64,000 nt of DNA, taken from positions 62,001 to 126,000 of the forward strand of contig NZ_VDMS01000002.1 of NCBI RefSeq assembly GCF_006346395.1, in the 5' to 3' direction. Position 1 is the stretch's first letter. Each line of letters starts with the position of its first letter. The notes beneath the pieces are model-generated. The model worked only from the letters and a program-made list of their open reading frames with translations. It was not told where the DNA came from and ran no database searches. Shown in pieces: positions 17,607 through 26,685 of the stretch. The position numbers were made by a program, and so were the translations under genes. Source of the stretch: Nocardioides plantarum (GTDB lineage: Bacteria > Actinomycetota > Actinomycetes > Propionibacteriales > Nocardioidaceae).

Positions 17607-18500
17607 GTGGCCGCAGCTCGCACCGACTTCACCGACGACCTCCGGCTCGCGCACGTCCTCGCCGACGACGCCGACGCCCTGACGACCGCACGGTTCAAGG
17701 CCCTCGACCTGCACGTGATGAGCAAGCCCGACCTGACCCCGGTCACCGACGCCGACCAGCAGGTCGAGGACGGCATCAGGCGCACCCTGTCGCGCGTGCG
17801 CAGTCGCGACGCGATCACCGGCGAGGAGCAGGGCTCCACGGGCCACTCGCAGCGCCGCTGGATCGTCGACCCCATCGACGGCACCAAGAACTTCGTGCGC
17901 GGCGTCCCGGTGTGGGCCACCCTGATCTCGCTGGTCGTCGACGACGAGGTCGTCCTCGGCGTGGTCTCGGCCCCGCTGCTGCAGCGCCGCTGGTGGGCCT
18001 CGCGCGGCAACGGCGCCTGGACCGGTCGGTCCCTGCTCAAGGCCACCCGCATGCAGGTCTCCGACGTACGCCGCCTCGACGACGCCCACCTGGCCTACTC
18101 CTCGCTGAGCGGATGGGAGGAGCGCGGCCGGCTCGACGACTTCCTCTCGCTGATGCGGCGGTGCTGGCGCACACGGGGCTTCGGCGACTTCTGGTCCTAC
18201 ATGCTGCTCGCCGAGGGTGCTGTCGACATCGCCGCCGAGCCCGAGCTCGAGGTCTACGACATGGCCGCCCTCGACATCATCGTGCGCGAGGCCGGGGGCC
18301 GCTTCACCTCCCTCGACGGCAGCGACGGCCCCTGGGGCGGCAACGCCCTGGCGACCAACGGCCACCTGCACGAGGCCGCCCTGTCGTTCCTCGGCGGCCT
18401 GTCCGACGACCACGAGGGCGACGCCGACTGGCCCACCTCAGGCCCCGGCACGGTCAGCGACCTGCGCTCGCGTCGACCGCGCGACGTCCCCGACGCCTGA
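17607..18500 (+). CDS. hisN: Histidinol-phosphatase, IMPase family
   Basis: Dephosphorylates L-histidinol phosphate in histidine synthesis. Metal-site motifs of the inositol-monophosphatase family are present: GEEQG, WIVDPIDGTKNFVRGVPVWA, and YDMAALDIIVREAGG. The protein aligns by eye with M. tuberculosis HisN (Rv3137) through the ATNGHLH segment. I prefer GTG 17607 (297 residues), preceded by AGGGTGAGA, over ATG 17574, which would overlap the divergent promoter zone. About 35 extra residues follow the catalytic domain. It is away from the other his genes. Confidence 0.92.
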   Translation: MAAARTDFTDDLRLAHVLADDADALTTARFKALDLHVMSKPDLTPVTDADQQVEDGIRRTLSRVRSRDAITGEEQGSTGHSQRRWIVDPIDGTKNFVRGVPVWATLISLVVDDEVVLGVVSAPLLQRRWWASRGNGAWTGRSLLKATRMQVSDVRRLDDAHLAYSSLSGWEERGRLDDFLSLMRRCWRTRGFGDFWSYMLLAEGAVDIAAEPELEVYDMAALDIIVREAGGRFTSLDGSDGPWGGNALATNGHLHEAALSFLGGLSDDHEGDADWPTSGPGTVSDLRSRRPRDVPDA

Positions 18501-18546
18501 TCGGTGGCCCTGGTCACCGCGACGCCCGGCCAGTAGCGTCCGCCCC

Positions 18547-18978
18547 ATGCGCATCGGTGAGATCCTCGAGGCCAAGTCGACCAGCGACGTCGTCACCATC
18601 ACCCCCGACGCCGGGGTGCGCGACCTGATCGCCCTGCTCGCCGAGCACAACATCGGCGCCCTCGTCGTCAGCGCCGACGGCACGAGCCTCGACGGCATCG
18701 TCAGCGAGCGCGACGTCGTACGTCACCTGCACAGCGACGGCACCGTCATCCACAACACCGTCGCCGCGATCATGACCTCGGTCGTCGAGACCTGTGGCCC
18801 TGACGACGACCTCGACGACGTCATGACCACCATGACCTCGCGGCGCTTCCGGCACGTCCCGGTCGTCTCCGACGGCACGCTGGTCGGCATCGTGTCGATC
18901 GGCGACGTGGTCAAGCACAAGATCGGCCAACTGCAGTTCGAGCGCGACCAGCTCGACTCCTACGTGCACCAGGGGTGA
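18547..18978 (+). CDS. Tandem CBS-domain protein
   Basis: A 143-residue protein made of two CBS motifs (about residues 5-65 and 70-130) with no catalytic domain, likely an adenine-nucleotide sensor. The typical strand-end segments LDGIVSERDVVRHL and LVGIVSIGDVVKH are visible. The C-terminal coil QLQFERDQLDSYVHQG is common in such proteins. The stop overlaps the downstream MFS gene start by four bases (GTGA), suggesting coupling. Confidence 0.93.
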   Translation: MRIGEILEAKSTSDVVTITPDAGVRDLIALLAEHNIGALVVSADGTSLDGIVSERDVVRHLHSDGTVIHNTVAAIMTSVVETCGPDDDLDDVMTTMTSRRFRHVPVVSDGTLVGIVSIGDVVKHKIGQLQFERDQLDSYVHQG

Positions 18979-20447
18979 CCGAGCCCGCTCTCACCCTCTC
19001 GTCCGCTGCCGGCCGGTGGGTGCTCCTGGCGACCATCCTGGGCTCGGCCCTCGCCGGCATCGACGCGACCGTGGTCAACGTCGCGCTCCCGGCGATCGGT
19101 GAGTCGCTCGACGCGGAGTTCTCCTCGCTGCAGTGGACGGTCTCCGCCTACGCCCTGACCCTGGCGTCCTTCATCCTGCTCGGCGGCACCCTGGGCGACC
19201 GGTTCGGACGGCGCCGGGTGTTCGTGGTCGGGGTCGTCTGGTTCGCGGTCGCGTCGCTGGCCTGCGGGCTGGCGCAGGACGTCCCCACCCTGGTCACCGC
19301 CCGCGCCGTGCAGGGGGTCGGGGCGGCGCTGCTGACGCCGGGGAGCCTGGCCCTGCTGCAGGTCACGTTCCGCGCCGAGGACCGCGCCCGCGCGATCGGC
19401 GCGTGGTCGGGACTCGGCGGGGTCGCGACAGCGGTCGGGCCGCTGCTCGGCGGCTGGCTGGTCGAGGTGGCCTCGTGGAGGTGGGTGTTCCTCATCAACC
19501 TGCCGCTGGCCGCGATCGTGGTCGCGCTCGCCGCGCGCCACGTGCCGGAGACACGGGACGACGACGCCGAGGGCACCGCGGTCGACTGGGCCGGCGGGCT
19601 CCTGGGAGCAGTGGCGCTCGCCGGCCTGACCTTCGCCCTCATCGAGTCCTCCCGCGGGGCGGGTGTCGTGGGGGGCGCCGTGGCCGTCGCGGTGGGCGCA
19701 GCCGTGGCCTTCGTCGCCCGGGAGCGCAGCGCGTCCTACCCCGTGCTGCCACTCACCGCCTTCCGCTCCGCGCAGTTCAGCGCGGTCAACGGCGTCACGT
19801 TCCTGGTGTACGCCGGGATCGGCGTGGTGTTCTTCCTGCTGGTCGTCCAGCTGCAGGAGGCCGCCGGCTTCGGCCCGGTCGCGGCGGGCTCGGCACTGCT
19901 CCCGGTCACCGCCCTGATGCTGCTGCTCTCCGCGCGGTCGGGCGCGCTCGCCGGGCGGATCGGCCCGCGGCTGCAGATGTCGCTCGGCCCGCTGGTGTGC
20001 GCCGGCGGCCTGCTGCTGCTCTCGCGCGTCGGCGAGGGAGACAGCTACCTGGCCGACGTCCTGCCCGGCGTCCTGGTGTTCGGGGCCGGGCTGGCCCTGA
20101 TGGTCGCCCCGCTCACCGCGGCGGCCCTGGGTGCGGCGCCGAGCGAGCACGCGGGGATGGCCTCCGGCGCCAACAACGCGGTCGCCCGCACCGGTGGTCT
20201 GCTGGCGGTGGCCGCCGTACCCGTGCTCGCCGGGGTCGGCTCCGGCGCCGCCGACGGCTTCGAGCACGCCCTGTGGATCTCGGCCGGGATCCTGCTCGTG
20301 AGCGCCGTCGCGGCCGCGCTGACCGTGCGCAACGACGTGCTCGACGCCCCCGCGACCGCCACCGACCACCACCTGCGCCACTGCGGGGTCGGCGCTCCCC
20401 CGCTCGCCACGACCTGCGACGAGCAGGGCCGCACCGGGCCCACCTGA
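18975..20447 (+). CDS. MFS drug exporter, DHA2 (EmrB/QacA) family
   Basis: A 490-residue transporter with about 14 membrane segments. Family signatures include GSALAGIDATVVNVALPAI in segment 1 and LGDRFGRRRVFVVG in the loop between segments 2 and 3. The segment 5 motif C region is seen as GPLLGGWLVEVASWRWVFLIN. It is proton-driven and probably exports toxic compounds; the substrate is unknown. The GTG start overlaps the CBS-protein stop. The last 45 residues are hydrophilic, ending CDEQGRTGPT. No regulator gene is adjacent. Confidence 0.93.
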   Translation: MTEPALTLSSAAGRWVLLATILGSALAGIDATVVNVALPAIGESLDAEFSSLQWTVSAYALTLASFILLGGTLGDRFGRRRVFVVGVVWFAVASLACGLAQDVPTLVTARAVQGVGAALLTPGSLALLQVTFRAEDRARAIGAWSGLGGVATAVGPLLGGWLVEVASWRWVFLINLPLAAIVVALAARHVPETRDDDAEGTAVDWAGGLLGAVALAGLTFALIESSRGAGVVGGAVAVAVGAAVAFVARERSASYPVLPLTAFRSAQFSAVNGVTFLVYAGIGVVFFLLVVQLQEAAGFGPVAAGSALLPVTALMLLLSARSGALAGRIGPRLQMSLGPLVCAGGLLLLSRVGEGDSYLADVLPGVLVFGAGLALMVAPLTAAALGAAPSEHAGMASGANNAVARTGGLLAVAAVPVLAGVGSGAADGFEHALWISAGILLVSAVAAALTVRNDVLDAPATATDHHLRHCGVGAPPLATTCDEQGRTGPT

Positions 20448-20531
20448 GCGCGACCGCCCGGCCCCGGCGCCGCGCCGTCCGCACCGCGGGGTGGTCGGTC
20501 ACCCGCCGGGCTGCTCTCCTAGGCTGGCGGC

Positions 20532-20900
20532 ATGGACAAGCCCGAGATCGACTTCCCTGACTTCGACCCGCCCACCGACCTCCAGGTCACCGACCTCACC
20601 GTGGGCGACGGCCCCGAGGCCGCTGCCGGCCAGACCGTGAAGGTCCACTACGTCGGCGTCGCCCACTCGACCGGCGAGGAGTTCGACGCCTCCTACAACC
20701 GTGGCGACGCGCTGCAGTTCCGCCTGGGCATCGGCCAGGTCATCGCCGGCTGGGACCAGGGCGTGCAGGGCATGAAGGTCGGCGGCCGCCGCCAGCTCGT
20801 CATCCCGCCCCACCTCGGCTACGGCGACCGCGGCGCGGGCGGGGTCATCAAGCCCGGCGAGACCCTGATCTTCGTGGTGGACCTGCTCGAAGTTCGCTGA
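20532..20900 (+). CDS. FKBP-type peptidyl-prolyl cis-trans isomerase
   Basis: A 122-residue single-domain FKBP that accelerates proline isomerisation, cytoplasmic since no signal peptide is present. Core motifs: VKVHYVGVAHSTGEEFDASY, QVIAGWDQGVQGMKVGGRR and IPPHLGYGDRGAGGVI. The domain starts about residue 30 after an acidic N-terminus. A cluster of palindromes follows within ten bases of its stop and may terminate transcription. Confidence 0.95.
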   Translation: MDKPEIDFPDFDPPTDLQVTDLTVGDGPEAAAGQTVKVHYVGVAHSTGEEFDASYNRGDALQFRLGIGQVIAGWDQGVQGMKVGGRRQLVIPPHLGYGDRGAGGVIKPGETLIFVVDLLEVR

Positions 20901-20907
20901 TCGACCC

Positions 20908-20945
20908 GGCGGGAGATTCACCGCTGCAGTGGTGAATCTCCTGCC
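20908..20945. terminator. Palindromic hairpin 1 of intergenic cluster
   Basis: The arms 20908-20922 and 20931-20945 pair over 15 positions with a single G·T wobble, around GCTGCAGT. The unit GGAGATTCACC / GGTGAATCTCC is perfectly inverted. It lies between convergent genes (FKBP and S4 protein), so it may be a bidirectional terminator or a copy of a REP-like repeat. Confidence 0.7.
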
Positions 20946-20949
20946 GGTA

Positions 20950-21006
20950 CGACGAAACTTCGTCGAGGAGGTGGGAGATTCACCGCCTCAGCGGAGATTT
21001 TCCCAC
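20950..21006. repeat. Palindromes 2 and 3 of intergenic cluster
   Basis: CGACGAA / TTCGTCG (20950-20956 and 20959-20965) is a perfect 7-bp palindrome. A second copy of the GGGAGATTCACC hairpin spans 20971-21006 with 16-base arms that carry two mismatches and one wobble. The near-repeated unit GGGAGATTCACCGC occurs at 20911 and 20973, which suggests a dispersed repeat family rather than chance. Confidence 0.6.
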
Positions 21007-21010
21007 GCGG

Positions 21011-21256
21011 TCACCAGGGAAAGTCGTCGGGCGTGCTGCCGTCGCTCACCCGCGCGGACTGCGCGGCGAGCTGGACCAGGTCGCCGTTGACGAGCTGGCG
21101 ACCGCGCCGGGTCTCGGAGACGCCGTTGACCTTGACGACCCCGGCCGCGAGCAGGTCCTTGGCCGCGGAGCCCGACTCGACGAGGTTGGCGAGCTTGAGG
21201 AACTGGCCGAGCTTGATCGACGAGTCCTCGATCGGGACGTTCAGGGGTTCTGCCAT
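21011..21256 (-). CDS. S4-domain RNA-binding protein (YaaA/Hsp15-like)
   Basis: An 81-residue protein that is nearly all S4 domain: IKLGQFLKLANLVESGSAAKDLLAAGVVKVNG followed by RRGRQLVNGDLV. Such small S4 proteins bind RNA, often ribosomal. The ATG at 21256 is five bases after the stop of the DUF445 gene, so the two are probably one operon. A longer in-frame reading to 21907 is Arg-rich and lies inside DUF445. Confidence 0.88.
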   Translation of the reverse strand: MAEPLNVPIEDSSIKLGQFLKLANLVESGSAAKDLLAAGVVKVNGVSETRRGRQLVNGDLVQLAAQSARVSDGSTPDDFPW

Positions 21257-21261
21257 GAGGG

Positions 21262-22530
21262 TTAGTGAATCACTACCGAGACCGTGTGGATCAACACCCC
21301 CACGAGTCCGCCGACGATGGTGCCGTTGATCCGGATGAACTGCAGGTCGCGTCCGACGTGGAGCTCGATGCGGTCGGCGGCCTCCTTGCCGTCCCAGCGC
21401 TCGATGGTGTGCGTGATGACCGCCGTGAGGTCGCTGCCGTAGCGCTCGACGACGAACACCGCGGCGTCGGCGGCGCGCCGGTCGAGTCGCGCGCGCAGGT
21501 CGGCGTCGGCGGCCAGGCGAGCGGAGAAGGCGGTGACCTCGGCCAGCAGGCGTCGGCGTACGGCGCCCTCGGGGTCGGCGAGGGACGTGGAAAGCGCGCG
21601 CTGGAGCGCCTGCCACAGCGAGATGCCGGTGGTGACCACCGCGGGGTGGTCGAGCAGGCGGTCCTTGAGCCGCTCGGCCCGGTCCTGCGTGGCGGGATCG
21701 GTGAGCAGGTCGCCGGCCAACCGCTCGAGGAGGGAGTCGAGCGCGATCCGAGCCCGGTGCTCGGGGTCGCTGCGGATGTCGCCCACCCACTTCACGATCT
21801 CGACGTGGGCCCGGGCGGTGACCCGCTCGTTGAGGCTGTCGGGCGCCCACCACGGCGCCCGCTCCCCCAGGACGTCCTGGACCGTGCGCGGGTTGGCCTC
21901 CAGCCACCCCTGCAGCTCCTCGAGCGCGAGGTCGACCAGCCCGTGGTGCACGTCGTCGCGCACCGCCTCGGACAGCAGCCCGCCGAGCAGCGGGGCGATC
22001 GGCTCCTCACGGAAGCGGGGCACCAGGGCGTCGGTGACCAGCGCCTCCACGTGCTCGTCGCGGACCTTGCCGAGAGCGATACGGGCGACCACGGCGATCT
22101 CGTCGACGACGCGCCGGGCATTGGACTCCTCGGCCAGCCAGGTGCCGAGGCGGGCCGAGACGCCGGCGGCGCCCAGCCGCTCGCGGATGATCTGCTCCTG
22201 CAGGAAGTTCTCGCCCACGAAGTCCTGCAGCCCGCGCCCGAGGTCGTCCTTGCGGCGCGGGATCAGGGCCGTGTGCGGGATCGGCAGCCCGAGCGGATGC
22301 CGGAAGAGGGCCGTCACGGCGAACCAGTCGGCGATCGCACCGACCATCGACGCCTCGGCGCCCGCGTTGACGAAGCCGAGCACCCCGTCGTGGCCGAGCG
22401 TGGCGACGTAGACGACCGCGGCCAGGGCCAGCAGCGACACCGCGACGGTCCGCATCCGGCGCAGCGCGCGCCGGCGCTCCCGGTCGGCGGCGCTGTCGGT
22501 GTCGACCTGCGGGCCGGTCGTCGCGCTCAT
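21262..22530 (-). CDS. DUF445 membrane protein
   Basis: A 422-residue DUF445 family protein. A basic N-terminus is followed by one membrane segment (about residues 22-40), the conserved [20 protein letters not shown] hydrophobic region and [20 protein letters not shown] long helical soluble part and a C-terminal membrane anchor ([20 protein letters not shown]) complete it. Function is unknown in bacteria. I chose ATG 22530 (MSATTGPQ) over 22554. It is upstream of the S4 gene in one unit. Confidence 0.87.
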   Translation of the reverse strand: MSATTGPQVDTDSAADRERRRALRRMRTVAVSLLALAAVVYVATLGHDGVLGFVNAGAEASMVGAIADWFAVTALFRHPLGLPIPHTALIPRRKDDLGRGLQDFVGENFLQEQIIRERLGAAGVSARLGTWLAEESNARRVVDEIAVVARIALGKVRDEHVEALVTDALVPRFREEPIAPLLGGLLSEAVRDDVHHGLVDLALEELQGWLEANPRTVQDVLGERAPWWAPDSLNERVTARAHVEIVKWVGDIRSDPEHRARIALDSLLERLAGDLLTDPATQDRAERLKDRLLDHPAVVTTGISLWQALQRALSTSLADPEGAVRRRLLAEVTAFSARLAADADLRARLDRRAADAAVFVVERYGSDLTAVITHTIERWDGKEAADRIELHVGRDLQFIRINGTIVGGLVGVLIHTVSVVIH

Positions 22531-22612
22531 CGATGACCCCACACGTCGCGGCATGACGCTGGGGGGCCCGTGGGCCGGGGTACCCGGAGCGGCGGTGTCG
22601 GCACGGGTGCAG

Positions 22613-22646
22613 TCTCCCCCACGATCTCCCCCACGATCTCCCCCAC
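22613..22646. repeat. 12-bp tandem repeat, 2.8 copies
   Basis: The unit TCTCCCCCACGA is repeated at 22613, 22625 and (partly) 22637 in the 173-base divergent gap between DUF445 and the cytidylyltransferase gene. I see no open frame or known motif in it. On the minus strand it reads TGGGGGAGATCG-like purine-rich units. Confidence 0.7.
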
Positions 22647-22703
22647 CGTGCCCTCACGGCAGCGCGTCGGCCACCACCCGGCTCGCGTGGGACACTCCTG
22701 CCC

Positions 22704-23132
22704 ATGCCCGACCAGCCCCTCGAGCCCGCCCGGGCGCGCCGTACCGTGATCACCTTCGGCACCTTCGACGTCTTCCACGTCGGCCACCTCCGGGTGATCG
22801 AGCGGGCCGCGGCCCTCGGCGACCGTCTCGTCGTGGGGGTCTCGGGCGACGACCTCAACGTGCGCAAGAAGGGCCGCGAGCCGGTCTTCAGCCAGCACGA
22901 GCGGCTCGAGATCCTCGCCGCCCTCCGGTCGGTGGACGAGGTGTTCGTCGAGGAGAGCCTCGAGCTCAAGCGCGACTACATCACCCGCTACGCCGCCGAC
23001 GTCCTCGTCATGGGCGACGACTGGGCCGGTCGCTTCGACGAGCTCGGCGACATCTGCGAGGTCGTCTACCTCCCGCGCACGCCCGCGATCTCGACCACCG
23101 CCCTCATCGAGAAGATCTCCGCCACCCCCTGA
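22704..23132 (+). CDS. Cytidylyltransferase-like protein (TagD family)
   Basis: A 142-residue nucleotidyltransferase. TFGTFDVFHVGHLRVIERA contains the HxGH motif (HVGH), and RTPAISTTALIEKI matches the RTEGISTT motif of glycerol-3-phosphate cytidylyltransferases. It probably makes a CDP-activated polyol or glycerol for envelope polymers, but an exact substrate cannot be assigned. The following protease gene starts 18 bases after its stop in the same reading frame. Confidence 0.87.
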   Translation: MPDQPLEPARARRTVITFGTFDVFHVGHLRVIERAAALGDRLVVGVSGDDLNVRKKGREPVFSQHERLEILAALRSVDEVFVEESLELKRDYITRYAADVLVMGDDWAGRFDELGDICEVVYLPRTPAISTTALIEKISATP

Positions 23133-23150
23133 CCCCGACCGGAGTCCGTC

Positions 23151-24728
23151 ATCGCCAGCTCCCGCCCCACCCTGCGCCTGCTCCCGACCGTCCTGGTCCC
23201 GGGCCTGCTGGCGATCCTGCTGACGGCCACCCTCGCCGGCGGGCCGCTGCCGCCGGCACAGGCCGACCCCGCCGCCACCGCCCCTGCAGGCGCCGACGTG
23301 GCGCCCGGCCCCGACCCGGTCGTGGTGGCCGCCCGCGCCGCGCTGGCGGGCACGCCGACGACGTACGACCGCAGCGGCGGCGCCACGGCGAGCGCACCCC
23401 CGGAGGCGACCCTGGCGCTGCGCGACCTCTTCGCCGCGCGTGGCCGCCTCGGTGCGGACGACGCTCGGCTGGCCGCCCGGATCCTGGCCCGGCCCACCGA
23501 CGGCGGCGCCGACCCCTACGGCGACGGCTTCTCGTCCCCCTCCTTCACCCGGTGCAGCGCCCACTTCTGCCTGCACTGGGTACGCCGCGGCGCCGACGCC
23601 CCCGCCACCGACGCCTGGCCCGCCACGACCCTGGCCGTCCTCGAGCGGGTCTGGCGCCACCACGTCGACAAGCTGGGCTACCGCGCACCCGTGCCCGACG
23701 GCGCGCGCGGCGGCAACGCCAAGTTCGACGTCTACCTCAAGGACGTCGGCAGCCGCGGGCTCTACGGCTACTGCGCGCCCGAGGGCACCGTGCCCGGCCA
23801 GCCCAAGAGGGCCGGGGGGTTCTGCGTGCTCGACGACGACTTCGCGCGCGGTCAGTTCGGTCGCAAGCCGGGCGACTCGCTCCAGGTGACCGCCGCCCAC
23901 GAGTTCCTCCACGCCCTCCAGTTCGCCTACGACGTGACCGAGGACGGCTGGCTCTACGAGTCCACGGCGACCTGGGTCGAGGAGAGGTTCGCCGACCAGG
24001 TCGACGACAACCGCAGCTACCTCCCCGCCGGCCAGCTCGGTCGCCCGCGGGTGCCGCTCGACCTCTTCGAGACCGACGGCTTCGCCCACTACGGCAACTG
24101 GGCGTTCTGGGAGTTCCTCTCCCGTCGCTACGGCACCAGCATCGTGCGGTCCGTCTGGAACCGGGCCGGCACGGGCGGCAGCCTGCCCGACGACTACAGC
24201 ACCCAGGCGCTCGTCAAGGTGCTGGCGTCGCGCGGAGGCCTGCCGAACGTCTACGCCTCCTTCGCGGCCGGCAACACGGTGCCGAGCCGAACCTATGCGG
24301 AGGGACGCGCCTACCCGGTCGCACCCGCGACCGAGCGCCGGCTCACGAGCGCGCGGCGCAGCACCCAGCTGGCGACCCGCCTCGACCACCTGACCTCGCG
24401 GGCGCTGCGGCTACGGCCCGACGCCTCGCTGGCGCGGGGATCGCGGGTCACCGTCGTGGTCGACGCCCCCGACCGGGTCCGCGCCCCGGCCGCACGCCTC
24501 GTGGCCCGGCTGGTCGACGGCACGGTGCGGCAGCGTTCCATCCCGCTCAGCAGCACCGGGTCGGGGCGCATCGACGTGAGCTTCGACGCGGCCACCACCT
24601 CGGTGACCGTCGTGCTCGTCAACGCCTCGACCCGCTACCGGTGCGACGAGGGCACGACCCTGGCCTGCGCGGGCCGGCCGTTCGACGACGGACAGAAGTT
24701 CGTGGTCAGGGCCTCGGTCACGCGCTGA
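23151..24728 (+). CDS. Secreted MXAN_6640-type putative metalloprotease, non-canonical start
   Basis: A predicted exported zinc protease. The mature part contains the HExxH site as AAHEFLHALQFAYD and, downstream, the conserved Glu context DGWLYESTATWVEE. The C-terminal 130 residues look like a β-rich accessory domain. In frame upstream of the first usual start (GTG 23298) there is a clear Sec signal peptide (basic SSRPTLR, hydrophobic LLPTVLVPGLLAILLTATLA, cleavage after AQA). No ATG, GTG or TTG exists there. A GGAG ribosome site is six bases before the ATC codon at 23151, so I place the start there; CTG 23172 is an alternative. The product from 23151 has 525 residues. Confidence 0.8.
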   Translation: MASSRPTLRLLPTVLVPGLLAILLTATLAGGPLPPAQADPAATAPAGADVAPGPDPVVVAARAALAGTPTTYDRSGGATASAPPEATLALRDLFAARGRLGADDARLAARILARPTDGGADPYGDGFSSPSFTRCSAHFCLHWVRRGADAPATDAWPATTLAVLERVWRHHVDKLGYRAPVPDGARGGNAKFDVYLKDVGSRGLYGYCAPEGTVPGQPKRAGGFCVLDDDFARGQFGRKPGDSLQVTAAHEFLHALQFAYDVTEDGWLYESTATWVEERFADQVDDNRSYLPAGQLGRPRVPLDLFETDGFAHYGNWAFWEFLSRRYGTSIVRSVWNRAGTGGSLPDDYSTQALVKVLASRGGLPNVYASFAAGNTVPSRTYAEGRAYPVAPATERRLTSARRSTQLATRLDHLTSRALRLRPDASLARGSRVTVVVDAPDRVRAPAARLVARLVDGTVRQRSIPLSSTGSGRIDVSFDAATTSVTVVLVNASTRYRCDEGTTLACAGRPFDDGQKFVVRASVTR

Positions 24729-24764
24729 GCCGGCGCCGCGCGCGGCGACCGGGCCGGCGGTGAC

Positions 24765-26579
24765 TCAGCGGCGGGAGTAGTCGCGGAAGCCGCGCTTGGT
24801 CTTGCGACCCAGGTAGCCCGCGGTGACCAGGTGCTCGAGCAGCGGCGCCGGGGCGAAGCCGGGCTCGCGGAACTCCTGGTAGAGCTCCTTCTGGATCGCC
24901 AGCGACACGTCGTTGCCGACGACGTCGAGCAGCTCGAACGGTCCCATCGGGAGCGCGCAGCCCTGCTTCATGGCCAGGTCGATGTCGTCGGCCGTCGCGT
25001 AGTGCGCCTCGAGCATCTTGACCGCGTCGTTGAGGTAGGGGAACAGCAGCGCGTTGACGATGAAGCCGGCGCGGTCACCGCACGAGACGCCGACCTTGCC
25101 GACCTTGCCGCACAGCGCTCGGGTGGTCTCGGTGACGTCGTCGTCGGTGGCGACGGTCGACACGACCTCGACGAGCTTCATGATCGTGGCCGGGTTGAAG
25201 AAGTGCATGCCGATGACGTCCTGCGGGCGGTTGGTCACCTTGGCCATCGCGATGATCGGCAGCGACGACGTCGTGGTCGCGAGGATCGCGCCGGGCTTGC
25301 AGATCTCGTCGAGGTTCTCGAACAGCGTGGTCTTGATCGCGAGGTCCTCGGCGATCGCCTCGACCACGATGTCGACGTCCGCGAGGTCGTCGAGCGAGGT
25401 CGTGCCGGTGACCCGGCCGAGCACCTCGGCCTTCTTCTCCTCGGTGCTCCTGCCGCGTTGGATCTGCTTGTCGAAGCTCTTGGTGATCGCCGCGACCACG
25501 CCGGCGGCCTTGTCCTGGCTGCGGCCGACGACGACGACCTCGAAGCCGGCCTTGGCGAAGACCTCGACGATGCCGGAGGCCATCGTGCCGGTGCCGACCA
25601 CCCCGACCTGCTGGATGTCGTGCTTGAGCTGGGGCGCCTCGTCGGCCGACGGGGTCTTGTCGTCGGGCACGACGACCGGGCTGTCGGGACCCTCGTAGGT
25701 GTAGAAGCCGCGGCCGGTCTTGCGACCGAGCAGACCGGCGGTGACCATCTGCTTGAGGATCGGCGTCGGCGCGTGGAGCCGGTCGCGACCCTGGCGGTAC
25801 ATCGTCTCGAGGATCTCGTAGGCCGTGTCGAGGCCGATCAGGTCGAGCAGGGCCAACGGGCCCATCGGGTAGCCGCAGCCGAAGCGCATGCCCGCGTCGA
25901 TGTCCTCGCGGGTCGCGTAGCGACCCTCGTACATGGAGGCGGCGTGGTTGAGGTAGCCGAACAGCAGCGTGTTGGCGATGAAGCCGGCCTTGTCGCCACA
26001 GACGACCGGGCTCTTGCCCAGCGTGGCGAGCAGGGCCTGGACGTCGTCGAGCACCGACGGCTCGGTCACCACGGTCTGGACGACCTCGACGAGGTCCTGC
26101 ACGGGGGCGGGGTTGAAGAAGTGCACCCCGATGACGCGGCCGGGGGCCGACGTCGCCGAGGACAGCTCGGTCACCGAGAGCGAGGAGGTGTTGGTGGCCA
26201 GCACCGTCTGCGGGCCGACGATGCCGTCGAGCCGCTGGAAGATCGCCTTCTTGGTGGCCATCGACTCGACGACCGCCTCGACGACGAGGTCGGCGGCGGC
26301 GAGGTCGGTCAGCTCGGTCGAGAACGTGATGCGACCGAGCAGCTCGGCCTGCTCGGCCTCGGTCATCTTCTCGCGCTGGACCGCGCGCCCGGTCGAGTGG
26401 CCGAGGTGCTGACGGCCACGCTCGACTCCCTCGTCGTTGATCTCGACACCGACCACGGCGTAGCCGTGACGGGCGAAGACCTCGGCGATGCCGGCACCCA
26501 TGGTGCCGAGGCCGACGACCCCGATCGTGGTGAAGGTGCGGGCAGCGGACGCGGTCGACTCGGGCGCGGTGCTCGTCAT
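24765..26579 (-). CDS. Tandem-duplicated 3-hydroxyacyl-CoA dehydrogenase
   Basis: A 604-residue protein made of two full 3-hydroxybutyryl-CoA dehydrogenase units in line. Each unit has a Rossmann start (GVVGLGTMGAGIAEVF, then GVVGTGTMASGIVEVF), a VHFFNPAPV- or MHFFNPATI-type active-site His segment, and a C-terminal helical domain ending GRKTGRGFYTY or GRKTKRGFRDY. It likely acts in fatty acid, butyrate or PHB metabolism with NAD(P). ATG 26579 is preferred over 26630 and 26588 because AAGGA lies ten bases upstream of it. The two halves have diverged, so one may be specialised. Confidence 0.9.
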   Translation of the reverse strand: MTSTAPESTASAARTFTTIGVVGLGTMGAGIAEVFARHGYAVVGVEINDEGVERGRQHLGHSTGRAVQREKMTEAEQAELLGRITFSTELTDLAAADLVVEAVVESMATKKAIFQRLDGIVGPQTVLATNTSSLSVTELSSATSAPGRVIGVHFFNPAPVQDLVEVVQTVVTEPSVLDDVQALLATLGKSPVVCGDKAGFIANTLLFGYLNHAASMYEGRYATREDIDAGMRFGCGYPMGPLALLDLIGLDTAYEILETMYRQGRDRLHAPTPILKQMVTAGLLGRKTGRGFYTYEGPDSPVVVPDDKTPSADEAPQLKHDIQQVGVVGTGTMASGIVEVFAKAGFEVVVVGRSQDKAAGVVAAITKSFDKQIQRGRSTEEKKAEVLGRVTGTTSLDDLADVDIVVEAIAEDLAIKTTLFENLDEICKPGAILATTTSSLPIIAMAKVTNRPQDVIGMHFFNPATIMKLVEVVSTVATDDDVTETTRALCGKVGKVGVSCGDRAGFIVNALLFPYLNDAVKMLEAHYATADDIDLAMKQGCALPMGPFELLDVVGNDVSLAIQKELYQEFREPGFAPAPLLEHLVTAGYLGRKTKRGFRDYSRR

Positions 26580-26685
26580 GGCGGGCATCCTTGCACGCGG
26601 ATCCGGCGGGTCCGAGACATGTTCACTCACCGGTAACTTGATGCTGCGACCAGCGCTCCGGTCGGCGTCCCGGTCAGGGTCCCGG

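Noticed and set aside
18512..18527. GTGG-N6-TCAC before the CBS-protein gene as a third CRP site
   Set aside because: It has a mismatch in the core and is very GC-rich; likely chance.
22613..22646. The 12-bp tandem repeat as a CRISPR-like array
   Set aside because: There are no spacers; the units are directly adjacent and only 2.8 copies long.
26640..26685. Degenerate GGTCAGGGTCCC-type repeats after the GNAT gene
   Set aside because: Imperfect and short; most likely part of a simple GC-rich intergenic stretch.
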